The notes under the pieces are model-generated. The model had not been told where the DNA came from. It worked only from the letters and a program-made list of their open reading frames with translations, and did no database searches. From positions 1 to 64,000 of the forward strand of contig JAMXBD010000634.1 of NCBI GenBank assembly GCA_024138025.1: a DNA stretch of 64,000 nucleotides, given 5' to 3'. This DNA is from Combretum micranthum (taxonomy: Eukaryota > Streptophyta > Magnoliopsida > Myrtales > Combretaceae). The first letter of the stretch is position 1. Every line of letters begins with the position of its first letter. Of the stretch, positions 34,215-46,100 are shown piece by piece. The position numbers and the translations under genes are program-made.

Positions 34215-37200
34215 TGAAATAACCAAAATGCTAAGATAACCTAAGTAGTCAAATGAAAATTAATTTGTGGAAAATAGGAGGAAATTTTGAGCCAAATTAA
34301 AACAATATATATATATATATATAATAAAATAAAATAACCTAGACTATTCAACCAAGTAAATTAAATGAAATACTTGATATGGTTAGTGAATTAGTAAATT
34401 TAAGCTAAAAATTAATTTTAATTGGGAAATAGAAATTAAACCATGTAAGTTCCCCATTTCATTATACCAAATAAATCAATCAAACCTAAATACAAACTTA
34501 GCTATCCACCTAAATTACAATCACCAAATTTTTCTATTTTTCCCAATTTCAACAATTCTCTAGAAATTCAATACCTAAATTCCTCACCCCCTTAATTTTA
34601 ATCAAATACATATCCAATCACCTATTTAACTAAACTTATTTCTTCATCTTTAAAATTTGCTAAATTAGATTCCTAAATTAATCTAACTAGTTTTTAAGCT
34701 CATTTGACATCTAGTTGCATCTTAGGGCCCTAATCAAATTGCTAATCCAACCTACTAACCACATTAGCTATAAACTCTCATAAAATTCTTCTAGAACCTT
34801 TATATCACTATTTTTATCATAAATAATTTTTAGCAGAATTTTTAATCAAATATTGTTATTTTGCCAACCCATAGAGTTCTAGAACATTCTTTATATTGAC
34901 AACTATTTTTGTCCTACCCTTTTGTTTACAAATTGAAGCCCTAATGCACCCTAAAGTAATCACCACTTTACATTTCATTCTAGCAGAAAATTTCATCTCA
35001 TTTTTCTCTCCAAACAAACCTTAAAATACTACAAACCCCTTTCCTCTATCAAGACCCCAATAGATACTAAGTCTTTTATGTTTTATATCTTCTTTAAGCC
35101 ACCTAAAGCTCCTATTAATCTCCATTTTTCTTTTGAAAATAGGTGTTTATCAAGAGGAATCTTGGATTAGAGGTAAAAGAAGCTTCACCAATTTTCTAGG
35201 AGTAGGGTAGCAAGAGTTTAAAGCTTGTTTTACTATTACAAGTAAGGTGTTTAATTAGATAGTATGAGCAGTGAAATGTATTACTAAATAATATGTTGTA
35301 ATACTAAAAATACGGAATATGGAATTTATGTTTTATGTGAAATATCATGTGTTACTTGGTTTAGTGAAAATGTGTTGATATTGGCATCGTTTATGTATTG
35401 TTTAGTGGATTTATGGTGTAAATGTGGTTAAAATAAATTAGCATGTTACGTAATCTATTTTAATGTGTTCTATATGGTTTGTAATGATTTTTCATGATGA
35501 AAATTGAATAAAACAATAATATGTTTGCTGAACAAAAAATAGAAGTGTTGCTTGCCATGATATGTAATATTGGCTAGGATATTGAACGAATTTATTTTCA
35601 TGTAAAGTTTATGAAAATGATAGTATATCATCTTAGGATATAAACTGGAAGGTTTCATAATTTTTCATATTTATTTACTATTTGTAAATGCCTAATAAAC
35701 GTATTTCTTAAGAAAAATTAATAAAATATCAAACGTAATTTTTTTTCACAAAAATTTTATAAAATGATTTTCAATAAGTGTGTATATGCTCTGAAATTTT
35801 TTATAATTTTTTAAGGTCATTTAATATTTTTTTGAGATTTTTATTATTCAGATATACAGTGAAAGATGTTGTTTGAACCGGACTTCTTGCGTAAGCCAAA
35901 CCAGTCAGTTTTATTTTTTCTTTTCCAATGAAACTACAATGATTTAAAAGCTTAGGATGTGTAGTTTTTATAAAAAAATTGAACCGGATCGAAAAACACA
36001 AAAATCAAGGAACATGTCCAAAAAGAAATTGGTGCGCAGAACTTCCCTATTTTCCAGCCCTGTTTTCTTTGAAAAATTTATGAAATCCGAATGTAATTAA
36101 ATTTAACAATTATCAAACTAGCTTGATTGATGTATAGCTAGTTATAATTAGTTAATTTAGGCATATTTTGATTTATTAGGCTTTTTGTTAAATAAAATTG
36201 GATCTATATAGCTTAACATACTAAATTAGCTTGATTGAGTATAAAATGGCTTTTAATTCTAAAATTGGGTAATTGAATATAGTATGAACCTAAGTCAATA
36301 CAACTAAATTATTATGGGCTTTAGTAGCAAAATTGGGCCTAGATAATAATTTAGGGGCTAATCTAATTATATGGGCTTAACAGGACTAAATATACTAAAC
36401 CGAGTTATAATAGGTTTTGGTTAACTAATTGGGCTTAAAATAGGTAATTGACAATTAAATGGATTTGACAAATATCATGAGCTATAAAATTTAATTATTA
36501 AATATTCTAGGATTAAATGGGCTAAAATGACCTAAACGGACTTAATTAGTAAAGATACAATCAATATGATAAAAAAGACCTAAAATGACCTACAATGGGC
36601 CAAAATAGTAAAAATAGGTCTAACTTGAACTAAATGACCTAAAATTGACTTAAAAATAAATTTATGTATAACTTGGGCTAATATTAAAAATTTTGGGCTT
36701 TAATAATTGGTTATGGGCTTAAATTCTAAAATAGAATCTAATTTGACTAAATAGCTACAAATAAACTTAATTAGATAAAATTGGTATAGAAACACTACTT
36801 TAGGTCCAATAACATAATTTTTGGCCAACTAGGCCTATTTGTACTAAATTGGCCCAAACTGAATCCTAATAAGTTTTCGCTAGTCATTTAGGGCATAAAC
36901 CTTCAAAATATAGACAATACCAAACTTTTACTTCATGGGCTTAAATTCCATTGTACGGGCCCAATACCCGTACTCATTCCAATTGGCCCTATTTCCAAAA
37001 TATTTAAGCCTATTATCAATTCTAGGTATTAAAATACCTAATTGGGCTCAAATCATTTCTATTGGTCAAGAAACCCCAAAATATCCTCAGTGGGCCTATA
37101 TATGGTATTAGAAGGCCTAACAGCTTAATTTAGGGTCTAAATTAAATTCCACTTGGGCTTGAGCATAATTCTTAGGTCCAATAATCAATATTACTCTAAC

Positions 37201-38736
37201 TGAACCTAAATTCAAAATAAAGCCCGATTCCAGCTAATTTAATATTTATATTTCTTAACGGGCTTAATTCATAAACCTTAAAGCCAATTACCCTAAAAAG
37301 TTAAACACTTAGATAATTTCTTATTGGGCTTAACATATGATAAATAAAGGCCCAATACATCTAAATAATATATTCAATTTCCGAATTCTATGGGCTTAGT
37401 CTAAATTATCTAAGCCTAATTATCTTAATTGGATCTAACTCAATTATAAACCAAAGGCTTTATATTACATAAGGCCTTACGTTATATTGACTAATCCATG
37501 TGACTTAAATCATTAGTTTGTATACTCAATACTTGTACAAATTAACCTTTCTTGACAGATATTCAATCAACCTATTGTCCTACTTGCGATCCTCTACCGT
37601 CTACTGTTTTGATATCAGGTATGCAGTAACATACGTATTGTTTGCCTAGGATAGACATTCTCAAATGGACTTAACTTAAAGACGACCTAATAATTGAATG
37701 TGCTGATTGTGCATGTGTCGTTTAATCCGTGTCGGGGAGCAACAACCTTGCTAGGCAAATGCTAGCACGGTAGTTAGACGCTTAGGCTACTGTTGGTGGC
37801 TTGGCGGGTAGCTAATAGGGCAAATGGTATCGGGATAACGTCTATTTACGTTTGGTGAGAAGTAGTATATGTAGTTCACGACTATGGGTGCCGATTGAAC
37901 ACATATCACTATGAACTGAAATAAATGGAGATGTGTAATGGTAGTGAAGCTTATACGAGGTTACCATGTAGAACATTCCTCTAGGAGGTTAAGGTATTCG
38001 GCCTGCCTTAATCAAACCCCTGAGTAGTACAACTACTCAGGACCCCCAAATTCCTATGGCTTGTTGCCTGGAGTGTGAGTGCTCCCGTATTGTTTGAATC
38101 ACCTTAAATAATAAACATAAAATATTGGTTATTGTGTTGCATATAGTTTAGCTGTGTATGTCATATCGCATGTGATTGTGTTACTGTGTACTGGGCTTCG
38201 ACTCACGTTTATTGTTTTTCAAGTACTGATAGTTCTGATAACGAGTATTATGATGACATAGGGTATGTGATCGACTTTAAGGAGCTGTTGGATGAGCTTA
38301 ATGATTAGGATTATGATTCACATCTTAATTTTATTTGGACTTTCATTTTTAGACTTTTCTATCATCTTGTGGGCATGGCCGAGAGCCTTGGATTTGTATT
38401 AAAATTTCTAGTATTTTCTATATACTTTCTTTAAAATTGATATCTCCTTTGGATGTTTAAGGAGACTTTTGAGACCGATGTTATAAGATGTTATTGGATA
38501 TTATCTTTTATTATTAGCTTACTCATGAGAGTAGCCTTTTGTTAGATATATTATAAAATCTATATTTTCTATTGCATCATTTAAAGTTTTCAAAACTAAA
38601 TAAATGATTTTTAAATATAAAATTGACAAGCAAATGAATTAGATAAACTAGTCTTTTAGGTTTGCCTTTGCGTATGATGCTCCATCGTTATACGTGGCGA
38701 AACTGGATATGCCTTGACCCTAATTGGGGCGTGACA
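34215..38736 (+). mobile_element. Large LTR family 2, copy E2 (3' LTR of the gypsy)
   Basis: A 4,522-bp LTR, TGAAATAACC to GGGGCGTGACA, placed immediately after the gypsy polypurine tract. Its last kilobase (GAGTAGTACAACTACTCAGG near 38021, GTACTGGGCTTCGACTCACG near 38187, TTTTTCAAGTACTGATAG near 38216) aligns in inverse orientation with 26222-26700 and 62100-62800. No target duplication is seen: AAGGA lies before and GTTTT after. A primer-binding-like site lies nine bases beyond its end, so it also stands where a 5' LTR would for the Cassandra-like interior that follows. The middle (36140-37430) is repetitive. No genes. Confidence 0.8.
36140..37430. repeat. Degenerate GGGCTTAA / TGACCTAAA word-repeat region
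   Basis: For about 1.3 kb inside E2, short words (TTGGGCTTAA, ATGGGCTTA, GGGCCTA, AAATGACCTAAAATG, AATTAG) recur every 20-40 bases without a fixed period. It reads like a very old, shuffled tandem array. No coding potential. Confidence 0.5.
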
Positions 38737-38817
38737 GTTTTAGTTTGTATTAGAGCAGTGGTTCTGAACCTGTGTAACGAAATTGACGGAGACGTCAAGT
38801 CTATAAGTGGGGGAGTA
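38737..38817 (+). mobile_element. Cassandra-like interior: primer-binding site, spacer, polypurine tract
   Basis: Eighty-one bases. A primer-binding-like TTGTATTAGAGC lies at 38745-38756 (TTGGTATCAGAGC with one base missing and one changed). Then come GTGGTTCTGAACCTGTG, GACGGAGACGTCAAG, and the polypurine AGTGGGGGAGTA just before the second 5S-bearing repeat. Such a tiny interior between PBS and PPT, with no coding capacity, is what Cassandra elements have. Its own 5' repeat is not adjacent; the gypsy LTR stands in that place. Confidence 0.75.
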
Positions 38818-39102
38818 TGTAATACCCCTCAAATGTAGATAGTTGAACTTTAATCATAGATGTGCCTTTTCGGTGTAATGACTTGGAGTTTGTCAGAACT
38901 CCAAAGTTAAGCGTGATCTGGATAGAGCAATCTCATGATGAGTGACCCCCTGGGAAGCGCTGGAACAAAAATGGACAAAACCATGTGATATGTGGCCAAA
39001 GCGGATAATATCTTGTTAGGTAGAGTTTCGAGTCATTATACAGTGCTTCTGGTATCTCGATTGTGCCTGAAGATGTGCTGGAAGGCCAATGTACCTGGCA
39101 TT
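38818..39102 (+). mobile_element. Cassandra-like 3' terminal repeat, truncated
   Basis: It starts TGTAATACCCCTCAAATG and aligns with 21734-22015. The 5S-derived part (38892-38962) is better preserved than in the left copy: AGTTAAGCGTG is unchanged and GTGACCCCCTGGGAAG is nearly so. The last ~80 bp (GGGTGGCTTGAGG... GTTGTGACA in the left copy) are missing. The sequence changes at about 39102, so the target duplication cannot be checked. Confidence 0.75.
38892..38962 (+). promoter_or_regulatory. 5S rRNA-derived segment in the right repeat
   Basis: TCAGAACTCC, AGTTAAGCGTG, then GATGAGTGACC and CCTGGGAAG follow the order of 5S rRNA. Box A matches plant 5S for 11 bases; box C has a G-to-A change (GATGAGTGACC for GATGGGTGACC). 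A possible pol III initiation context, not a 5S gene. Confidence 0.78.
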
Positions 39103-39164
39103 TCATTCCATTTCTAGTTTGAAAAAAAATTGCTAAAACACAATGTAAAAAACATAATATATAG

Positions 39165-39310
39165 GACCTGTTTGAATAGTCGATTTGATTATGTTTTGGT
39201 TTCATTTTTAAATCAAACCGATACAATATGATACCCGTAAAAAAATAAAAATTTTATTCATAAACTGACTAAATTAAATAAATATCGATACAATATCAAT
39301 AATTTATTAT
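39165..39310 (+). repeat. Dispersed ~180-bp GATAC-rich repeat, copy 1
   Basis: Shares CTGTTTGAATA, TTTTGGTTT, AAATCAAACCGATACA-like DNA, GATACC(C/G)ATAAAAAA and ATTCATAAACTGA with 46915-47095; 21245-21430 is a third copy in inverse orientation. It lies just upstream of the PUR3 leader. Class unknown. Confidence 0.55.
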
Positions 39311-39479
39311 AGACTTGAAAATTGGAGAATCTAAATAGGCCATACAAAAATGGCAAAAAAAAATAAAAAGAGGCCGTACGAAGGAAGCACAGTAGCCCGT
39401 AAACCATTCACAGTCAGCTTGTGAGTTGTGACAACATATGCGAACTCCGACAACGAAACCTTAAACCCTCGCACCCCTT

Positions 39480-39501
39480 CTCTCTCTCTCTCTCTCTCTC
39501 T
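39480..39501 (+). repeat. CT microsatellite in the PUR3 leader
   Basis: An uninterrupted CT run of about 22 bases directly before the probable untranslated first exon of PUR3. Pyrimidine tracts here are common near plant transcription starts. No clear TATA box at the usual distance was found, and the start site itself is not visible. Confidence 0.75.
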
Positions 39502-40126
39502 AAGTTGGAGATTTTGCTTAGCGCCGGACGTCACATGGCTGATTATTTCTCAAGGTACTTGTTGGTGATGTTGTCTTTTTGTCCTCTTAAAGTTTGTTTC
39601 TTGCTTTTTTGTGGAGCATCTGGGTATTTTTTTTTCTCTTTATTAAAATTGTATTCTTTTTTGGTTTTCCTCTTCAAAATTCAAACATAGCTACTGGGTT
39701 TGGTAAGAACAAGTTTTCTTTTTTTTTTTTTTACTGTTAATGTTCCTTGGTAGTGTAACAGAACCGGGCCGTCATGATGCTGCACCTCAGTAGTAAAAAC
39801 TAGCTGTTGTCCTCTGTTCATAATCTGCATTTAATTGATCTTTGCGAATATACACATATCGAGGAATGGTTTTTCATGTTTTATGGATGCATTTAGATTA
39901 TTGGTAAATATGGTTTTTGCTAAGTTAAATCACTCTTGACTTGTATACCATATATGTTAAATTCGATTACGAACTTGTTCTTATGAATTCGGATGTGTTT
40001 GGTTGCATAGGTTTTGGATAGACAGCGGTGAGAGGTAAAGAATCTGCAAACTTGAGTAGGAATTAAAAGGGGCATTTTGTTTCTTCTAGCCCTGTTGTAA
40101 ATTAGAATCTCATTGAGGAGAAGAAG
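39502..40126 (+). promoter_or_regulatory. PUR3 5' leader with intron and short upstream frame
   Basis: A probable non-coding first exon ends at CTCAAG/GTACTT (39554/39555). A pyrimidine-ending acceptor, TTTCTTCTAG, lies at 40080-40089. After splicing, an upstream ATG (39535) would give an 11-codon frame (MADYFSSPVVN) ending before the main ATG at 40127. Such upstream frames can lower translation. Splice sites are inferred from consensus only. Confidence 0.5.
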
Positions 40127-43100
40127 ATGAAGGCAATTGCGTTGCAGTTCTGCCCAATTTCGAATCCCTCATTGATTGTGGAAACCCAAAAGTCAACTAA
40201 GTCATCATCAAATTCCTGTTCCTTTGGTTCTTCTGTTCGATCCTGCAAATTGTTATCTTTTACAACATACCAGTGTTTGAATTCCAAAAAAGTGGGTGCT
40301 CCTACTAAATTGAAGTGCAAAGTTAGCTTTGATAATGAGGTGAATTCAAGTTTCAAGCAGGAAGGTTCTAAAGCGAGAATTAAAAGGAAAAAATTAGCAG
40401 TCTTGTTTCCGGTGGAGGTTCAAATTTCCGCTCCATTCATGAGGCGTGTGTGGCTGGATCTGTCAATGGAGATGTCGCTGTTTTGGTTACAAATAAAGGA
40501 GGTAAGGATTGTAATCATTTTACCAGGGCTTATCACGTGGACTCAAAATTTGTAACAACCCATTTTGACATTCGTTCCTTATTCTTGATTTTACTAGTTA
40601 TTTCTAATGTGTAGTTTTTTACTACCATTTTCCAAATTACCAAAAGCTTTTAAATTTAAATGCATTATGGTGGAAGTTTAAATGTCCTGAATAGCTCCTT
40701 CTGTAATTGTGAATTTTGGTCTAAAGATGAAAATCATATGAATGACGTCAAAGTATACATTCCTAAAATATCCAGAATTCCATATATGGGATTTGCTTCC
40801 TTTTTTACACTATATGCAGTTTTTGTAAGATAATTCTGGTTGAGCATTATCGCTTGTAGCACTTTGCAAATGTCCTTATTTATCATCTTATATGATACTG
40901 TTGCTGTAGTTTTCCTATAGGCAGAGAATGTGCTTCCACTTCCAGTAATGACTACTGCATTGGCCTTATTGAGGCGCTTTTTCAACTTTGTAATTTTTAA
41001 GAGTTTAGTAATTATTGACCTTACCTGCTCAATGTACTTATGCCCCTGCTTTTAGACATGCTCAATGTATTTGGTGGTAAAATTACACGATGCAAATTGA
41101 GCGTGTACAAATTAATCATGCGTAATTATTTGATTTGTTTATAGATCACATTGTGAGATATTTTTTCCTTTTGGTGGTAGGTTGTGGGGGTGCAATCTAT
41201 GCAAGGAAGAAATGCATCCCAGTTCTTCTATTTCCCAAAACAAAAGACGGACCTGATGGACTATCCTCTGCAGACCTTGTAACTGCTCCAAGTGAGGATC
41301 CTTAGATATTATTATTTTTCTGAACTTGCTTGTGTGCTTTTCCCAACGTAATTTTATCATTTTGAAGGAGATCTCTCCAGTTCTGTATGAAGTATAGGTG
41401 GAGTGAAACTATGAACTAGGCCAAATCCAAATTTTTTTTTATATTGTGAGGTGAAATGTAATCTATCTCTATAGATCCCCAATCTCTTTCTTCGATCCCT
41501 ACACTTATATTTATTTCCCTGACTTAAATTTTTTTTTTTTTTTTCGAATTTGCTTTTAGCTTTATCTCTGACTGTGAGTTGTACCCTCTGCACTTTAGTA
41601 TTTATGAAATTCTGTGTCCTGCGTATAGTGACTGATCAAACTTGCCCATTGTAGGTCTTAAACAAGGTGTTGTGGTGCTGATATACATCTCTAAGAAATT
41701 TTTCTTAATCATAGATGCTGCATGTGGAATTTATGGATTTATCAAGTTGAGTGTGATTGGTGGAGTGTGCTGAATTTGTGGGAGTTCTATAAAGCTTTAT
41801 CAAAGATAGTAAAGTTTCAACTGCTTCTATCAAAAGACAAAAGAAAAATTTGATCAACTTTCAAGTAAACAATTACCTCATTGAGTAGTCCATTTCCACA
41901 TCTCATCAGTTTCCACCTTAGCACAGAGAAATCCTAAAATTTTGCAAAGTATTTTTATCAATGAAGTTTTGACTGTTTTGATGTGTGCAACTGAATAGTG
42001 ATTGTGTCATCTGATACTTTTCTATTATCAGGAAATATGAGGTTGACTTCATTCTTCTTGCTGGATTTCTGAAACTTATACCAGCTGAGCTTATCCAGGC
42101 TTACTCAAGATCCATTTTGAATATTCATCCATCACTTCTTCCAGCTTTTGGTGGCAAGGGTTATTATGGCATGAAGGTGCACAAAGCAGTTCTTGCTTCG
42201 GGAGCAAGGTACATTCTCACTTTGTGGACATTAATTTGCTTTAAATTTGCTTTAATTTGGAGATTGTGTTTCTTGGTGACCACATTAATCACAATCAAGA
42301 GATGCCTTCTTTCTGGCATTCTGATATAACATAGGTACTCTGGTCCTACAATTCACTTTGTAGATGAGCATTATGATACTGGCCGTATTCTTGCTCAAAG
42401 AGTTGTTCCAGTACTTGCAAATGATACAGCAGAATTGGCCGCAAGGGTTCTCCAGGAGGTATTTATATTAATTTGTTTTTATGTCTTTATGCATTCTCCC
42501 ATAGAGCTGTGTCAGTTAGCAACCACCCTCAGTTAAATTATTTTGGGTAATTTACACCTTGCATACGCTTTGTTTTGTCCTTTTTCATTTGATGAACCAG
42601 TGTTTTGTTTTGTAAGCTTAGCTCATTTATGTCATACTTAGTTGAGAACATTTACCAAGTGCTAGACACGTAGAGAATGTACATGATCCAGCAAAAGCCC
42701 CCTCCCGCATTCAGCTGGGTCAATCTAATCAACCCAGCACTACAAAAACGTGCTGTACAATACATACAGCAAATTTGTCAACAATAATTGAAGAAGTTTC
42801 AATACATCAACTCAATTTTACCCAAAGGAAACGCAAGAGTCAATTGAAAATTGCAAATGGATCAACCTTTAGCCTTTCCAGATGATCATCAGAGAAGATG
42901 TGGCAGAAAGGGTTTAGTAAATGATTAGATAGGTTTGGGTTCGGGATTGATTAATGATGGAAAGAAGCCTTTTGGAAATTTTAAGAAATTGTGTCCTGTT
43001 TGAGTGGATTTCCTGTGATATGATGATAGGATTTGGGTGCTTAGAATTCAAAATTCCCATGGAGGTCGATTTGTCCTTGTGCTCTGAAAACACCAACCTC

Positions 43101-46100
43101 CACCAAAACTTGCCTGTGCCACTGTCTTTCTGGACTTCTCAATCTACTATGATTTTCTGAACTGATCAGCCTCCAAGACATCCAGCACATCCATTACTTG
43201 TATATAAAAGGAAGAGGATGAGAAAAAGGTGTTTTAAACAGTCACTTGCCGTCCATGTGATATCTTTTGACTGAGAAAAGTAACTTCTCTTGGTAGGGCA
43301 CATCACGATGGAGCTAAGTGCTGCAAAAACAAGTCACAAAGTGCCATAAAATGAACAGAGCCGAACACCAGTTTGCAAAGTGCGAGTTCTATATTTATGT
43401 CGTAACTTCTTAGAAGGTGTAGGCCTGAATAAAATTATTGCTGGTTGGTTGAAATAAAAGTAGCATTGTTACACGATTGATTATGAATAAGTTTTCAGAC
43501 TTGTTATGGAGAGAACCTGATGATCTCGTGATTAGGGCTCGTTGAGAGAGAACCCTATGATCTCATTATTAAGGCTCTTTAAGGGAGAACCCTAGATCTC
43601 TTCAGATGACAAATCTGAATTTTTTCTGCAAAATAAGACTTATTTCCTTTATTTATTTTTGACTAATAAATAATATTTTGTACAAGAGCAGTTACATCAA
43701 CTACTAGTCCTATATTTACTTTATTTTTAACACATAAGCTTAACTGCAAATTATCCTTATGTAGAACATAATAACTAACATGTAACCATCCTTATACATG
43801 GCAAATATAAATAGTACGTAACAGCAATTACAACACTTGCACAAACACTCACTGTTCATGCTACTGTTTACACTATTGTGCAAACACTTCCTACTATTAT
43901 TGCTATTGAATATAGGTTATGCCTATTATCACATCTGTCTTTTTCCTTTTGAGCATAACATTACACCCCCTTTTGGAAATTGCATGTGTCCTCGTGTGCA
44001 AAGATTAACTTCCACTTTGTGAAGATGACCACTTTTTTGCTGAGATAACCTCATCACTGTTTGGGCCGATGATTGCTCAAATTGACGTTGGTGACTGTTG
44101 TTGGTGTGCTTCACTAGATGTCTTGTAACATTCTTGCTATTGGTGTTGGCCACTTACGACAACAATATTTGATTATTTGTCTTATTCTTCTAGCAAAATA
44201 TACTTCCAAGTGCATAAATGTTTTTGCGGGTAATACATGTAACATTTTTGCCCTCATTATCATCCATTGCTAGTTGAGTGGCATCATAGTGACAAAAAAG
44301 CCTTTTAATCAAACATGTATTGTTGGCAAACCTCAACATGAGTGCAATTATCCTTTTATATGTTCATAATGGCTTGAATTGGAGTAGCAAATTTTTCAAG
44401 CTTTTGATTTTGGCCAGCTATAATGTCAAATTGTTATAGGATTGATTATGAATAAGTTTTTAGGCTTATTGTAGAGAGAATCCGATGATCTTGTGACTAG
44501 GGCTCATTAAGCGAGAACCCTATGATGTCATGGTTAGGGCTACTTAAGAGAGAACCTCGGATCTCTTTAGATGACAAATCTGAATTTTGTTCCTGCAAAA
44601 AAGGACTTATTTCTTTATTTCATTTTCTGACTAATAAATAATGTTTTGTACAAGTGTAGTTATACCTATTGCTAGTCCTATATTGACTCTCTTTTTGACA
44701 CATAAGCTTAATTGCTAATTTTTCATCTGGAACATAATAACAGACACATAACCATCCTAACACATGACAAACATAACTGATACAGAATAGCACTTACAAT
44801 ACATGCACAAACACCCACTATTTACACTATTGCACAAACACTACCCACTATTATTGTTACCGACTATAGATTATGCCTATTATCACATCTTTGTCTTCTC
44901 CCTTTGAATATAACATTCCAAATTATTACATGATTGATAATGAATAAGTTTCCAGGCTCGTTACAGAGAGAACCTGGCGATCTTGTGATTAGGGCTCATT
45001 GAGAGAGAATCCTGCGATTTCATGATTAGAGCTCCTTAAGAGAAAATACGGAATCTCTTCGGATGACAAATCTGAATTTTTTTTGCAAAGTATGACTTAT
45101 TTCCTTACTTCATTTTTTGATTAATAAATAATGTTTTGTACAAGAGCAGTTACACCACTACTAATTCTATATTTACTCTCTTTTTAACACATAAGCTTAA
45201 CTACAAATTATCCATATCTAGAACATAATAACTGACACGTAACCATCCCAACACATGACAAACATAATTGATACATAACAACAATTACAGCACATGCACA
45301 AACACTCACTCTTCATGCGCACTGTTCATACCACTTCACAAACACTAACCACTATTATTGCTGCTGCATATAGATTATTCTTATTATCACATCTTTGTTT
45401 TCTCCCTTTGAACATAACATTCCAACTTGTTATAGAATCGATTATGAATAAGTTTTCAGGCTCATTATGAAGGGAACTCGATGATCCCGTGGCTAGAGCT
45501 CGTTGAGAGAGAACCCTACGATCTCATGATTAGGGCTTCTTAGGAAAGAACCCCGGATCTCTTCTAATTACAAATTTGAATTTTTTTTCCTTCAAAAATA
45601 GATCTTATTTCCTTCTTTCATTTTCTGACCAACAAATAATGTTTTGTATAAGAGCAGTTATTCCGATTGCTAGTCTTATATTTACTCGTTTTTTGACACA
45701 TAAATTTAATTGTAAATTATCCTTTTCTAGAACATAAAGTCGAAACATAACCATCCTAGCACATGACAAACATAATCGATACAAAACAACAATTATAACA
45801 CATGTACAAACACTCATTGCTCATGCTCACTGTTCATGTCACTGTTCACACTACTGCACAAACACTACCTACTATTATTGCTATTGAATATAGATTATTC
45901 CTATTATCACATTTTTGTTTTCTACCTTTGAACATAACATTCCAAATTGTTACAAGATCGATAATGAATAAGTTTCCAAGCTCGTTATAGAGAGAACCCG
46001 ATGATCTCGTGACTTAAGGCTTGTTAAGAGAGAACCCTACGATCTCATAATTAGGCTCCTTAAGAGAGAACTCCGGATCCCTTCAAATTACAAATCTGAA

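Noticed and set aside
34215..38736. E2 as an independent solo LTR insertion
   Set aside because: Flanks differ (AAGGA versus GTTTT), and it abuts a proper gypsy polypurine tract, so it is treated as the gypsy 3' LTR.
38933..39226. 97-residue minus-strand frame over the Cassandra-like repeat
   Set aside because: Antisense to the 5S-bearing LTR and running into a dispersed repeat; no coding evidence.
43837..44153. Overlapping small frames in PUR3 intron 4 as host genes
   Set aside because: They fall in the LTR and interior tail of the small LTR element; the minus-strand one is the polyprotein remnant next to the polypurine tract.
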